A stretch of 64,000 nt of DNA from Roseofilum casamattae BLCC-M143. GTDB taxonomy: Bacteria > Cyanobacteriota > Cyanobacteriia > Cyanobacteriales > Desertifilaceae. Location: positions 1-64,000 of the forward strand of contig NZ_JAQOSQ010000003.1 of the NCBI RefSeq assembly GCF_030068455.1. The letters run 5' to 3'. Position numbers and translations under genes: made by a program. Of the stretch, positions 1 to 9,271 are shown in pieces. Under the pieces are notes generated by a model, which worked only from the letters and a program-made list of their open reading frames with translations, made no database searches and had not been told where the DNA came from. Position 1 is the first letter of the stretch. Every line of letters begins with the position of its first letter.

Positions 1-175
1 GAGATGACACTAATCCTAGTCCATTTAAGATCATCCCTTTGACTACTTGACCGGCACTGATTTTTTCCCCTCTTTGCTCACCTAGGATTTCATTAATTTT
101 TCCTTCCATTCCAATAGAATCAATGATGCCTGCTACCAATCCTAAATGGTCTATATTACTTATTTCTACTGACAT
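1..175 (-). CDS. IS1634-type transposase, 5' end only (runs off the left edge)
   Basis: The complement of 175-1 is an open frame of 58 codons starting with ATG and still open at the window edge. It begins MSVEISNIDHLGLVAGIID and continues with a segment containing GEQRGEKISAGQVVKGMILN. This matches the N-terminal DUF4277-type domain that opens IS1634-family transposases, as recalled from family knowledge. The catalytic DDE part would lie to the left, outside the window, so intactness cannot be judged. The element's end must lie between here and the cyclase gene; a hairpin and a short dispersed repeat occur in that gap. Confidence 0.75.
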   Translation of the reverse strand, partial: MSVEISNIDHLGLVAGIIDSIGMEGKINEILGEQRGEKISAGQVVKGMILNGLGLVSS

Positions 176-429
176 ATCTGAGAGTTGACTTTCGTCTATT
201 TCCTCTCTAGTATGACAGTCTGAGGGAACTTTGTTCCGACTTTTTTCAGTAAGCTTAAATACTCAATGCTTTTCCTCGAGTTCTTATACTACATTTTGTC
301 GCGCGGAATGTGGGATACAAGGTATAACAGAAATGATATTAGCTCTTCTCTGATTTCTGTTCCCTTGCTCTGAGTGGAGCCGAAGGATTATTCCCTCAAC
401 TCAATATTCATTTCACTGCCTCGACCTAC
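176..429. other. Non-coding gap between the transposase and the cyclase; probable IS end
   Basis: No convincing gene. A perfect short hairpin sits at 225-237 (GGAAC-TTT-GTTCC), followed within a few bases by a T run at 241-246. It lies in the presumed leader of the transposase gene. The terminal inverted repeat of the IS should be in this gap but cannot be recognised, because the partner end is outside the window. Confidence 0.4.
370..384 (-). repeat. Copy of a short dispersed repeat also found inside the multikinase genes
   Basis: Read on the minus strand this is TTCGGCTCCACTCAG. It differs by one base from TTCGGCTCCGCTCAG, the core of the 24-base unit repeated four times at 52559-52654 and found singly in three other kinase genes. 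It shows that the element is not confined to the coding cluster. Confidence 0.45.
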
Positions 430-3075
430 TCATTCTGGGTTTGATGGCTCAACCTCAACGATCGCGCCATTGTCCGGTTCGCTAGATCCAATCAACCAAT
501 AAGTGGTCATCGCTCCCTTACCTTTCACTTCAATTTCGCCTCGCTTTTCAAAGGCATAGCGGTGTTTCAACTGTTGGTAAGTGGCTTCGGTGACCTGAAT
601 CTTACCGGGAATACCTAACGACTCCATGCGCGAAGCTACGTTCACCGCATCTCCCCACAGATCGTAAATAAATTTAGCCACTCCAATCACTCCAGCAACT
701 ACGGGGCCGGTACTAATACCAATCCGTAACTTCAGCTGCTGGCCGTTGGGCTGCCGAAACTTGAGAATTTCCTGTTGCATATCTAACGCCATTTGCGCGA
801 TCGCCTCAGCATGATCGTCGCGGGGCGTTGGAATACCGCTCACTACCATATAAGAATCGCCGATAGTTTTAATTTTCTCCACTCCATGGACTTGCGCGAG
901 TTGGTCGAAAGCAGAGAAAATTTCATTAAGCAAGCTGACTAACTCCGTCGCCGAAATCCCCGATGACAACCGAGTGAAGTTCACAATATCGGCAAATAGA
1001 ATGGTCACCTCATCAAAGCGATCGGCGATGGCGTGCTGTTCTTGTTTTAATCGTTGGGCGATCGCTCCCGGCAAAATATTGAGCAGTAACTGCTCTGACT
1101 TTTGTTGTTCCGCCCTGAGAGCTGCTTCAGCTTGCTTGCGCTTGGTAATATCCTCCACAGTTCCCTCGCAAAAGAGCAGATTGCTTTGCTCGTCGCGCAC
1201 CGCTCTAGCATTTTCCGACGTCCAAATAATACTGCGATCCTGGCGATAGACTTGCGATTCAAAATTAGATACCGCATTTTCGCGGGCGATCGCGGACATA
1301 AACATTTCTCGCCGATGGGGATCGACATATAAGTTGTCCCCAACATTAGTCAATTGCTCCATCAACTCTTCCGGATTCCCATAGCCATACATGCGAGCCA
1401 AAGCCGGATTGGCACTCAAATAGCGACCCTCTGGCGTAATTTGGAAAATTCCTTCCGCTGCATTCTCAAAAATACTGCGGTATTTCTCCTCAGCAGCGCG
1501 CATGGCATCCACCACCCGTTTTCGCTCGGTCACATTCCGAGCCACCCAGATCGCGCAATTATCTGGCATCGGCGAGACCGTCGCTGCAAACCAAATTTCC
1601 CCAGGCTCTTGGAAATCCCCAGGAGAGTTCTCCACCGTATCCGATGGCAACGTTCCGTTAATCGCTGCCATCGGTAGAGAATATTCCAAATTCGCGGTTT
1701 GTCCTGTTTCGATAACCTTTTGAATTTGCCGAACAAATAAGTCCGCTTGTTCTGGGGGCAGTACATCATAAACCGTTTTGCCAATCCGATCGGTCGTTGG
1801 CGAAAATAGAGTTTCCGAATTCGTCGAAACCACCTTAATAAAACGACCTTCAGCGTCAAAGACGGTAATAATATCGGTCATGGCAGCAAACAACGCTCGC
1901 AACTCCGCCTCCGATACCCTCAGAGCGGCTTCCGCTCGTTGCCGTTCGCTAATTTCTACCGTAAGGCGATCGACCGCTTGCTTTAACTCAGCCGTTCTTC
2001 GCTCGACTCGCTGTTCTAACTCCTCGTTTAAGCGCCACAGTTTTTCTTCTGCTAACTTGCGCTCGGTAATATCTTCAACCGTTCCTTCATAATATAATAA
2101 ATTGCCTTGCTCGTCCCGTACCGCTCGGGCATTTTCGGAAATCCAAGTTAATTGTCCGTCCAGACGTTGGAGTTGTGATTCAAACCCAACGACAAAATCA
2201 TGTTGGTGTAGTAGATCGCTAAATTTTTGACGCTGCTCGGCATTAATATAAAGTTGCTCTCTAACATTAATTTCAGCGGTTTTTAACGCTTCTGAAGATG
2301 CATATCCATAAATTCTCGCTAGGGCTGGATTCGCACTAATATAGCGTCCGTCCGGCTCCATTTGAAAAATTCCTTCAACCGCATTTTCAAAAATCGCCCG
2401 ATATTTATTTTCTGCTTCTCGCAATGCTTCTTCTGCTTCTTTTCGTTCGGTAATATCAATACCAACCGTAAATGCGGCTCGATTATTGTCATATTTTTGC
2501 GCCACAATCAGGAAAATATGAGTTTTACCATGCATTTGAATCGAAACTTCGCGAAATGCTTCTTGAGCATCGCTGATGAAAAAATCTTGCACGAAGCGAT
2601 CGAATCCTTGAGAGCTGCCTAAAAAGCCTAATTCTTTACCAATAAAATCTTCCGGGTTTAGGTTAAAGGTCCGGGCCAAATGCTGGTTAACGCCAAGATA
2701 GTGCAAGTCGTCGCTAATCCAAGAAACCGTACCGGGAACAGCAGCTAAAATAGCTTCGAGTTGATCTTTGGCCGTTCGCAGAGCGTGCAAGACTTGATAG
2801 CGCTCGGCAATTTCAGCCACGAATTGATCGTTAGATTCTTTCAGAGCAGCGGTTCGTGCCTCGACTTCGGCCTTTAACTCGGCTTCGGTTTTGTGCCATC
2901 GGCTCTCCCAGTCTGCTTGAGTTACCCGCAGTTGATCTTGCAAGGTGCCCACTTCTTGGCGCAAGGAAACTAGCTCTTGTACCAATTGCTCTTTTGTTTT
3001 GTCGCGATCTCTCATCGGCTGTAGTTGCGGACTGCGTCCGACACGAACATGGACCTGGGAGGAGGGGGGTGTCAT
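430..3075 (-). CDS. Class III adenylate cyclase with four PAS domains
   Basis: 881 residues, probably cytoplasmic, since no membrane segment is visible. It makes cAMP from ATP under control of its N-terminal sensors. Order: coiled coil (about 25-100), PAS 1 (about 107-205), PAS 2 (221-340), coiled coil, PAS 3 (385-515), PAS 4 (530-650), signalling helix, and cyclase catalytic domain (about 690-865). The metal-binding aspartates are D696 in FADIVNFT and D740 in KTIGDSYM. K736, just before TIGD, and D805 in YDLWGD are the adenine-selecting residues; guanylate cyclases usually have Glu and Cys there. N812 and R816 in NVASRMES are the transition-state residues. All catalytic positions are therefore present. 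PAS 2 and PAS 4 are very alike and look like an internal duplication. The gene is monocistronic, transcribed toward the IS and divergent from dapB. The ligand of the PAS domains is unknown. Confidence 0.9.
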   Translation of the reverse strand: MTPPSSQVHVRVGRSPQLQPMRDRDKTKEQLVQELVSLRQEVGTLQDQLRVTQADWESRWHKTEAELKAEVEARTAALKESNDQFVAEIAERYQVLHALRTAKDQLEAILAAVPGTVSWISDDLHYLGVNQHLARTFNLNPEDFIGKELGFLGSSQGFDRFVQDFFISDAQEAFREVSIQMHGKTHIFLIVAQKYDNNRAAFTVGIDITERKEAEEALREAENKYRAIFENAVEGIFQMEPDGRYISANPALARIYGYASSEALKTAEINVREQLYINAEQRQKFSDLLHQHDFVVGFESQLQRLDGQLTWISENARAVRDEQGNLLYYEGTVEDITERKLAEEKLWRLNEELEQRVERRTAELKQAVDRLTVEISERQRAEAALRVSEAELRALFAAMTDIITVFDAEGRFIKVVSTNSETLFSPTTDRIGKTVYDVLPPEQADLFVRQIQKVIETGQTANLEYSLPMAAINGTLPSDTVENSPGDFQEPGEIWFAATVSPMPDNCAIWVARNVTERKRVVDAMRAAEEKYRSIFENAAEGIFQITPEGRYLSANPALARMYGYGNPEELMEQLTNVGDNLYVDPHRREMFMSAIARENAVSNFESQVYRQDRSIIWTSENARAVRDEQSNLLFCEGTVEDITKRKQAEAALRAEQQKSEQLLLNILPGAIAQRLKQEQHAIADRFDEVTILFADIVNFTRLSSGISATELVSLLNEIFSAFDQLAQVHGVEKIKTIGDSYMVVSGIPTPRDDHAEAIAQMALDMQQEILKFRQPNGQQLKLRIGISTGPVVAGVIGVAKFIYDLWGDAVNVASRMESLGIPGKIQVTEATYQQLKHRYAFEKRGEIEVKGKGAMTTYWLIGSSEPDNGAIVEVEPSNPE

Positions 3076-3665
3076 CTGTTTTACTATGTGGTGTTGAGTT
3101 TTGCAGCCTGGGGAAAACTAACGGCTAAAGCACCCTGTCATGTTTGAAGTTTGAGGCACCTGAGTAGGAAAACAACTCGGAATAGGAGCCATTCTATCTG
3201 CGATTGAACCCGGACGAAAGTTCGCAGGAATATTGAGCTATCATAATCGATTTTGTTAGAAGTTAGAGTCATAAGACGGTTGAGTCAGTTTAAGTTTTCT
3301 GGAAAATTTAATCGTTCGTTATTCTCTATCCAATGAGATTTATGTTCTTACCGGATAGTATGACCGGGTTAGTCAGATCTCGAGCTGGGATAGTTGGGGT
3401 TTATTGTCTCTTGATGGCTAGACCTTATCCTATTGTGTCTTTGATAAGAGCCGAACGCCAAGAGCTAGTCTGCATAATTCTACCAAACACTATTACATTG
3501 CTGGAGACGAGATCCCCAAAGAGAGGGAGATCGGGAAGGATAGCGGCCGGACAAGTCAAGCGCTACAATGGGCTGTGGATGTATCCATAACCCACTTTCC
3601 CATCCTGCGATTACACAGAGAGAGGGTGGGTTGATGTTGTTTTTACAGGGTGAGGAGTACAGACA
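3076..3665. other. 590-base intergenic region between divergent cyclase and dapB genes
   Basis: No supportable gene. An 85-codon open frame at 3333-3590 has no ribosome-binding site and reads as random, low-complexity protein. The region must hold the promoters of both flanking genes. A TACAAT (3564-3569) about 100 bases before dapB could be a -10 box, but no matching -35 was found. Near dapB a 7-base inverted pair (AACCCAC...GTGGGTT) brackets about 30 bases. Confidence 0.5.
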
Positions 3666-4490
3666 ATGAGCGATCGCTCGATTCCAGTGATGGTGAATGG
3701 TGCCGCTGGCAAAATGGGCCGGGAAGTAATTAAGGCTGTTGCTGGAGCAGAGGATATGAGACTCATTGGCGCTGTCGATCTCAATCCGGACTGCCACGGA
3801 CAAGATGTGGGAGAAGTCCTCGGGTTGGGAGCGCTAGAAGTTCCGGTTCTCGATCGCCTCGAAGCCATGCTGGCCTTTGCGACTCAAGAGACCGAACCGG
3901 TAGTAATGGTTGATTTTACTCATCCCGATAGCGTCTATGAAAATGTACGCAGCGCGATCGCCTATGGGATTTCTCCGGTGGTCGGGACGACGGGATTGAG
4001 CGTCCAACAACTGCAAGAGTTGGCTGAATTTGCCGATAAGGCCAGCACTGGATGTTTGGTCATTCCAAATTTTTCCATTGGTATGGTGCTGTTGCAGCAA
4101 GCAGCGATTCAAGCGTCTAAGTATTTTGACCATGTCGAGATTATCGAGCTGCATCACGACCAAAAGGCTGATGCTCCCAGCGGAACGGCAATTAAGACCG
4201 CTCAGTTATTAGGAGAGTTAGGTAAATCTTATAACCCACCGAAGGTGGAGGAAACGGAAAAAATATCTGGAGCTAGAGGGGGTTTGGCTGACGAAAACAT
4301 TCGCATTCACAGCGTGCGACTGCCCGGATTAATTGCCCATCAAGAAGTCTTGTTTGGATCGCCTGGAGAGTTATATACCTTGCGCCACGATACGAGCGAT
4401 CGCAGCTGTTATATGCCCGGAGTTCTGTTAGCGGTTCGTAAAGTCCGAGAACTGAAAACTCTGGTATACGGTTTGGAGAAAATTTTGTAG
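3666..4490 (+). CDS. dapB: 4-hydroxy-tetrahydrodipicolinate reductase
   Basis: 274 residues, the usual length. Reduces 4-hydroxy-tetrahydrodipicolinate with NAD(P)H in the lysine/diaminopimelate pathway, feeding lysine and peptidoglycan synthesis in the cytoplasm. The N-terminal nucleotide-binding loop reads [12 protein letters not shown] (about residues 10-21). The catalytic His pair with the substrate loop is in [17 protein letters not shown] (about 159-175), which carries the conserved His-His and SGTA. The start is fixed by a good GAGGAG ribosome-binding site eight or so bases before ATG. No frameshift or missing key residue was seen. It stands alone, with no other lysine-pathway gene adjacent. 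Confidence 0.96.
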   Translation: MSDRSIPVMVNGAAGKMGREVIKAVAGAEDMRLIGAVDLNPDCHGQDVGEVLGLGALEVPVLDRLEAMLAFATQETEPVVMVDFTHPDSVYENVRSAIAYGISPVVGTTGLSVQQLQELAEFADKASTGCLVIPNFSIGMVLLQQAAIQASKYFDHVEIIELHHDQKADAPSGTAIKTAQLLGELGKSYNPPKVEETEKISGARGGLADENIRIHSVRLPGLIAHQEVLFGSPGELYTLRHDTSDRSCYMPGVLLAVRKVRELKTLVYGLEKIL

Positions 4491-4551
4491 CAGACCGTAT
4501 TGTTGGAGTAACTAAGCCAACTTAAACAAGAGGTTTAGATACGGAAGCTTT

Positions 4552-4692
4552 ATGAAAAATCAGCAATTCTGCCGCGAAATATGTGGATTCTGTGAAGATT
4601 GCGAGAATCTCGAAGACAAGATCGACAGCCTCGATCTAGAATCGATTCAACTAGGTGCAGGGAGGGAAAACCCCTCAAACAGAAGTCAATAA
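4552..4692 (+). CDS. Possible 46-residue Cys-rich micro-protein
   Basis: An ATG with a plausible GGAAG site 6-7 bases upstream opens a 46-codon frame ending in TAA. The N-terminal half contains FCREICGFCEDCEN, with Cys at 7, 11, 14 and 17 (C-x3-C-x2-C-x2-C). This spacing could bind zinc or an Fe-S cluster. The rest is acidic and polar. It sits 61 bases after dapB and 50 bases before the next gene on the same strand. No family was recognised. It could equally be a chance frame in a leader region. Confidence 0.35.
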   Translation: MKNQQFCREICGFCEDCENLEDKIDSLDLESIQLGAGRENPSNRSQ

Positions 4693-4741
4693 CATCACTC
4701 TGAATCCTGCCAACACCAATCGTTGGACATGGAGTATAATA

Positions 4742-5317
4742 ATGGCGTTTAAACTGCCAATTAATGAAAATACCCAATATAATTCGGACGATAAAACGGC
4801 CGAAACTCTATTTATAATTTCCCCGGAAAGACGCAGCGGGCTAATTCTGTGTCATGACTATTATGCTGAGTTTCTCGGTCCGGGAGCGGCAATCGTTCCT
4901 TACGAACAATGCCACGAATTAGTCTTTATTGACTCTCCAGTGCTGATTCCCGCCAGCGATCGCAAAGCTCACGATCGCGCTTATCGCATCCGACTGAGCT
5001 GGATACGTTGGTTGCAGAAAATTACTCGTTCTTCCCCCTGCCCCTTTTACCGCACCCAAAATTTACTTTGGAGTCTAGAGGTCTTTTTTGGGGTAGAAAC
5101 GATTAAAGAACTCACAGACGAGGTTCTCGCTCGCCTAATTGGCGTGTTTCCAGCAACCGTGCGACAAGTTCGCCAATGCCGACAATGGCACTGGCCGAGT
5201 CGGTCAAAGGTGGTGTCGTATTGGGAACCAGTTCACTTCGATCGAGCCTTTGAAGTTCATAGATTGAAATACTTACAATCTAACTTAACATCTCCTTCCT
5301 CAGTCCGAGCCATATGA
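4742..5317 (+). CDS. Hypothetical protein
   Basis: 191 residues from an ATG preceded by GGAG at a proper distance. The frame is open 29 codons further upstream (ATG at 4655), but that extension has no ribosome-binding site and overlaps the micro-ORF. The protein is soluble, without signal peptide or membrane span. It is rich in Trp and Arg in the second half (SWIRWLQKI, RQCRQWHWPSRSK) and has an acidic N-terminus (about 25 residues). I do not recognise the family. Its position just before the RNase III gene on the same strand (82-base gap) may mean co-transcription, but nothing shows a shared function. Confidence 0.7.
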   Translation: MAFKLPINENTQYNSDDKTAETLFIISPERRSGLILCHDYYAEFLGPGAAIVPYEQCHELVFIDSPVLIPASDRKAHDRAYRIRLSWIRWLQKITRSSPCPFYRTQNLLWSLEVFFGVETIKELTDEVLARLIGVFPATVRQVRQCRQWHWPSRSKVVSYWEPVHFDRAFEVHRLKYLQSNLTSPSSVRAI

Positions 5318-5399
5318 AATGCGATCGGACTCACGTTCGATCGGCTAAGATCGGGATATGATGTTTCCGCATCCTAGAGAGATTAGATAGGAGCGGTAA

Positions 5400-6134
5400 A
5401 TGCCTAACTCTGTTCCCGAACAAGTCGGTTATCCGCGACGGCAGCGGCAACTCCAAACAGCAATCCTAAAGTTAGGACTACCGGAAACTGCGCCGGTACA
5501 ATGGAAGCTTTTAGACCGAGCCTTAACCCATCCGAGTATTTCATCGACGGATAACTACGAGCAGTTAGAGTTTATTGGCGATGCCGTGGTGCGCATCGCC
5601 GCTTCGGAACTCCTTATGGAGCTATATCCTCAAGCTTCTGTGGGAGAGTTTTCGGCAATTCGGAAAATCTTAGTGAGCGATCGCACTTTGGCACAACTGG
5701 CCGACCTCTACAATGTGGAACAGTACTTGCTCATGGATCGGGGAACGGCCAGTGATAAATTGGGGCGAGCCTCGCGGTTGGCCGATGCCTTTGAAGCCAT
5801 CCTCGGAGCGCTATATTTAAGTACCCACACCTTAGAATTGGTTCGCCCGTGGCTCGATCCTCATTTTACTCGCCTTTCCACCGAAATACGCAAAGATCCC
5901 GCCCGCCAGGATTATAAGTCTGCGCTCCAAGAATGGACTCAAGCCGTACACAAAGTGTTGCCCGAATACAAAGTTGTTGCCGTGAAACCCCACGGTCATA
6001 GCGACCAACCGTTTACCGCTCAGGTTTGGGTGCAAGGGGAGCCTTATGGTGTCGGGAAAGGGCGATCGCGCAAAGCAGCGGAACAAGAAGCTGCCAAAGA
6101 TGCCTTATTCAAAATTCACCAGTACCGTCCTTAA
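5400..6134 (+). CDS. rnc: Ribonuclease III
   Basis: 244 residues. Cleaves double-stranded RNA in rRNA maturation and mRNA/sRNA turnover, in the cytoplasm. The RNase III signature is in YEQLEFIGDAVVRIAASEL (about 54-72), with the Glu and Asp that bind Mg2+. A second acidic patch is in ADAFEAILGALYL (about 128-140). The C-terminus holds a double-stranded RNA-binding domain (about 165-240) with the usual ending GKGRSRKAAEQEAAKDAL. Length and domain order are normal for the bacterial enzyme. The gene is followed after a short gap by the PTPS-like gene on the same strand. Cyanobacteria often carry several RNase III genes, so this need not be the only copy. Confidence 0.95.
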   Translation: MPNSVPEQVGYPRRQRQLQTAILKLGLPETAPVQWKLLDRALTHPSISSTDNYEQLEFIGDAVVRIAASELLMELYPQASVGEFSAIRKILVSDRTLAQLADLYNVEQYLLMDRGTASDKLGRASRLADAFEAILGALYLSTHTLELVRPWLDPHFTRLSTEIRKDPARQDYKSALQEWTQAVHKVLPEYKVVAVKPHGHSDQPFTAQVWVQGEPYGVGKGRSRKAAEQEAAKDALFKIHQYRP

Positions 6135-6256
6135 ATCTCCCTGGCGATCGCCTCGTTCCCAAAGTCGCCGAATTTTGATACCTTGGTAAGGCAACTACGT
6201 TGAATGAGAATAACCCCTCAGTTATTCTGGTAACCCTACGCAACAACTTTCTTGGA

Positions 6257-6769
6257 ATGACCAGTTTTCCCTCTTCTGAATCTTCTTACACTACTCCTGA
6301 TTTTAAGTATTGTTCGACGAAAGTCTTTGATGGATTTTCGACTTGTTTCCGGCAGTGGAGAGCCGAAAAATCTCATTGTCGTTTTTTGCATGGTTACAGC
6401 CTTACATTTAAAATTTGGTTTGTGGGCGAACTCGATGAAAAAGACTGGATCTGGGACTTTGGTGGCATGAAGCGCTCTACAAATACCATTGATGGCATGA
6501 GTCCCCAAGATTGGCTCAAATACATGTTCGACCATACTCTGCTTATTGCCGAAGACGACCCCCATTTAGAAGATTTTCGCATGTTAGCCGATCGCAAGCT
6601 CGCGCAACTGCGAGTCTTGCCTTCCGTTAGTGCGGAAAAGTTCGCTGAATTAATCTTTGTCAAAATGGATGAATTTGTCTACAAAGAAACGGGAGGTCGC
6701 GCGCGAGTCAAGCAAGTTGATGTGAGAGAACACGATAAGAATTCTGCGATCGCAATGGCTGTGGAATAA
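6257..6769 (+). CDS. Divergent 6-pyruvoyl-tetrahydropterin synthase / QueD-family protein
   Basis: 170 residues from ATG 6257. An alternative ATG at 6200 adds 19 residues and has only a weak AAGG upstream, so the start is uncertain. The PTPS/QueD fold is suggested by FKYCSTKVFDGFSTCF, CRFLHGYSLTFKIWF, IWDFGGMK, FDHTLLIAEDDP and VREHDKNSA. Classical members bind zinc through three His, one in FSAxH and two in LHGH. Here FSTCF lacks the first and LHGY keeps only one of the pair, while the Cys before LHG and the Glu and His near the C-terminus (VREHD) remain. QueD (7-deazaguanine pathway) or biopterin activity is therefore doubtful. It may be a non-zinc relative or use other ligands. It converges on the penicillin-binding protein gene with only 16 bases between them. 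Confidence 0.75.
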   Translation: MTSFPSSESSYTTPDFKYCSTKVFDGFSTCFRQWRAEKSHCRFLHGYSLTFKIWFVGELDEKDWIWDFGGMKRSTNTIDGMSPQDWLKYMFDHTLLIAEDDPHLEDFRMLADRKLAQLRVLPSVSAEKFAELIFVKMDEFVYKETGGRARVKQVDVREHDKNSAIAMAVE

Positions 6770-6785
6770 GATTGTCTTCAGGTCT

Positions 6786-9038
6786 TTAAAATAGCAAGTC
6801 TTCCATGTAATCCGACCATACCCGAGCGGCTTGAGAACTGCTGCCATAGGTTGGGGAATTATCATCATTTCCCAACCAAATTCCGGTGACTAAGCGGCGA
6901 CTGGGAACATAGCCGACAAACCAGAGATCGACGCCATTATTGGTGGTTCCGGTTTTTCCTGCTTCTTCTCCGAGTCCTAAGTTGGCGCTGCTTCCCGTAC
7001 CGCTCGCCACAACTCCTTGTAACAAATTAGTCATGGTTTGGGCAACTTGAGGAGAAACGGCAGGACGGCCGGCTTTCGGATCTTGCTGATAGTCGTAGAT
7101 GACGCGACAGGTATCGATTTGCTCGATAGTAGCACAATCGCTACTATCGAGGATGCGACGAATGGCGTGGGGACGGTTATACAGTCCGGAGTTGGCTAAG
7201 ACGGCAAATGCACCCGTAATTTCCAGGGGAGTGAGTTCGCTTTGACCGAGAACTAAACCGGGAGCCGAAGTTAAGTCAGCTTCGATACCGAAGAGACGAG
7301 CCATACGGATGACTTGGTCCAAGCCAACTTCTCGAGCAATACGCAAAGCAACGGCATTTTCAGATTGAGCGATCGCCGCTCCCATGTCAATATCCCCACC
7401 ACTGCGCTCGCATCCGCGATAGGACTGTCCTTTCCAGGTCAAAGGCGCGCAGGAGTAAGTTTTCCAGGGAGAAATGCCTCGGGAGATGGCGGCAGTATAG
7501 GCAAAAATTTTAAATGTCGATCCCGGTTGACGATAGGCTTGGACGGCGCGGTTAAATTGGCTTTCGCGGTAGTTCGCGCCTCCAGAGAGAGCGAGCACTT
7601 CTCCAGTTTGACTGTCTAAAGTGACCAGAGCACCTTGGTCAAAATTGAAACTCGCTCCGGTGGTGGCAACGGCCTGTTCCAGGTTGACCTGCGCCCGTTC
7701 TTGAATCAGCGGATCTAACCCCGTTTCGATAATAAAATTACCTTCTCGCGCCAGGGAACTACCGAGCAACTCTTCCAACTCCATGTAGACGTAGTCGTGG
7801 AAATAGGGAGCAATAGAACGATTTAACTCTTCTAAGGTTTTCGGATTTATGTTAATTCGCGATCGCCTGGCCCGGTCTGCCTCTTCGCGAGAAATCATCC
7901 CCAACTTCTCCATCCGATACAATACCCCATCCCGCTGTCGGATGGCAGCGCTGTAGTCGCGAATGGGATTAAAACTATTCGGCGCTGGCAAAATTCCCAC
8001 CAGAGTGGCAGCTTCAGACAATGTTAAGTCACTGGCAGATTTGCCCAAATAATACCGTGCGGCATCTTCAAACCCGTAGTTAGCACTGCCCAGATAAATT
8101 CGATTTAGATAAGTTAAGAGTAAGAAATCCTTGCTATAAAAGGTTTCCAATTTTAGCGCAACCACCATCTCGCGCAGTTTGCGCCCAGCCGTATCTGATG
8201 TTCCGACATAGTCACGAAATAGGCTGCGAGCAACTTGTTGGGTCACCGTACTGGCTCCCTCGCGGATGCCTCCACCTCTTACATTCGCCAGAACGGCTCG
8301 CGCAATGCCAACGGGGTCAATGCCAAAGTGCCAGTAAAAGCGGCTATCTTCCGAAGCAATAACGGCTTTGGCCAAATTAGAGGGAAAATCAGAAAGTTTT
8401 GCCTGTTCCAAGTGAGCGGTATTCGCAGGAGGAACGAGGGGAGTTTGCCCGTCTCTGGCATAGACAACTACCGGCCCTTGAATGGTACGGGGGAGGGGAG
8501 AAATATCAAACTTGCGCCATTCATTGAGAATGCATAACGCTAACAAAGCCGTTAGTCCTCCGCAACCGTACAGGGTATAGCGCAAGGCTTGTAGGGGCCA
8601 AGGGGGCGGATCGACGTAGCGTAGGGTAACGGAGGCTTGCAGTTCCGGCGGCCCGAGGGTGATGCGAGTGCCATGGTGCAACTGAATCTCGTTTAGTTTC
8701 CGCTTCCCTTGGTAGATGCCATTGGTAGCTCCTTCATCGCGCAAGGTATAGCCTCGTTTCGGATCGCGGTGTAGAGAACAGTGAATTTGGCTGACTACGG
8801 GATTGCGAATGACGATATCACAAGATTTTGAGGAGCGGCCGATTAAAATGCGATCGCCGAGTAAGGGATAGGTTTCTGGCTCTTCTCCCTCCGTTTCTAA
8901 TACGCTCAGCTTTGCCACCCTCGCATTCGCTTTCAGAGCCAGTTGCGACCACTTTACTCTGGCTTGAATGGTTTGCGCTACTTGGGTGAGCGTACCTAGC
9001 AGGTTTTTTGGAGGATCGGGGGGTTGGGGAGAACTCAT
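6786..9038 (-). CDS. Class A penicillin-binding protein (PBP1-type) with N-terminal FHA domain
   Basis: 750 residues. Polymerises and cross-links peptidoglycan on the outer face of the cytoplasmic membrane. An FHA domain (about 55-135; GDRILIGRSSKSCDIVI, then SQIHCSL and GATNGIY) lies on the cytoplasmic side. One membrane span follows (about 150-171), then the GT51 glycosyltransferase with catalytic Glu 230 in VIASEDSRFYWHFGID and the STVTQQVARSLF motif. The transpeptidase has Ser507 and Lys510 in QPGSTFKIF, SEN for SxN, and GKTGTTNNG (about 693-701). All active-site motifs are intact. The FHA domain binds phosphothreonine peptides in known families, so a link to Ser/Thr kinases is plausible. 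No partner kinase is adjacent. Confidence 0.93.
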   Translation of the reverse strand: MSSPQPPDPPKNLLGTLTQVAQTIQARVKWSQLALKANARVAKLSVLETEGEEPETYPLLGDRILIGRSSKSCDIVIRNPVVSQIHCSLHRDPKRGYTLRDEGATNGIYQGKRKLNEIQLHHGTRITLGPPELQASVTLRYVDPPPWPLQALRYTLYGCGGLTALLALCILNEWRKFDISPLPRTIQGPVVVYARDGQTPLVPPANTAHLEQAKLSDFPSNLAKAVIASEDSRFYWHFGIDPVGIARAVLANVRGGGIREGASTVTQQVARSLFRDYVGTSDTAGRKLREMVVALKLETFYSKDFLLLTYLNRIYLGSANYGFEDAARYYLGKSASDLTLSEAATLVGILPAPNSFNPIRDYSAAIRQRDGVLYRMEKLGMISREEADRARRSRININPKTLEELNRSIAPYFHDYVYMELEELLGSSLAREGNFIIETGLDPLIQERAQVNLEQAVATTGASFNFDQGALVTLDSQTGEVLALSGGANYRESQFNRAVQAYRQPGSTFKIFAYTAAISRGISPWKTYSCAPLTWKGQSYRGCERSGGDIDMGAAIAQSENAVALRIAREVGLDQVIRMARLFGIEADLTSAPGLVLGQSELTPLEITGAFAVLANSGLYNRPHAIRRILDSSDCATIEQIDTCRVIYDYQQDPKAGRPAVSPQVAQTMTNLLQGVVASGTGSSANLGLGEEAGKTGTTNNGVDLWFVGYVPSRRLVTGIWLGNDDNSPTYGSSSQAARVWSDYMEDLLF

Positions 9039-9271
9039 ACGTTGCCGTTTATTTGTCGGAGATTAAACCAGAATTGATGATGGGGCAGGTTGTTCCCAGA
9101 GCTGGGTTTCTCCACCATACCTTTTGTCAACCCGCTCCTTATTATAGCTTTTGCCGAAGCACGATCGTTTCCAGTTGTTTCCAGGGGGGCGATCGCGATC
9201 TACAATAACTGTAATTTAATCTTCTCAGTCTGCAGTTATTGTCGCACCTACCAATACAGTCAAAGGAGTTT

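Noticed and set aside
3333-3590. 85-codon open frame between the cyclase and dapB
   Set aside because: No ribosome-binding site, no recognisable domain, and unconvincing composition.
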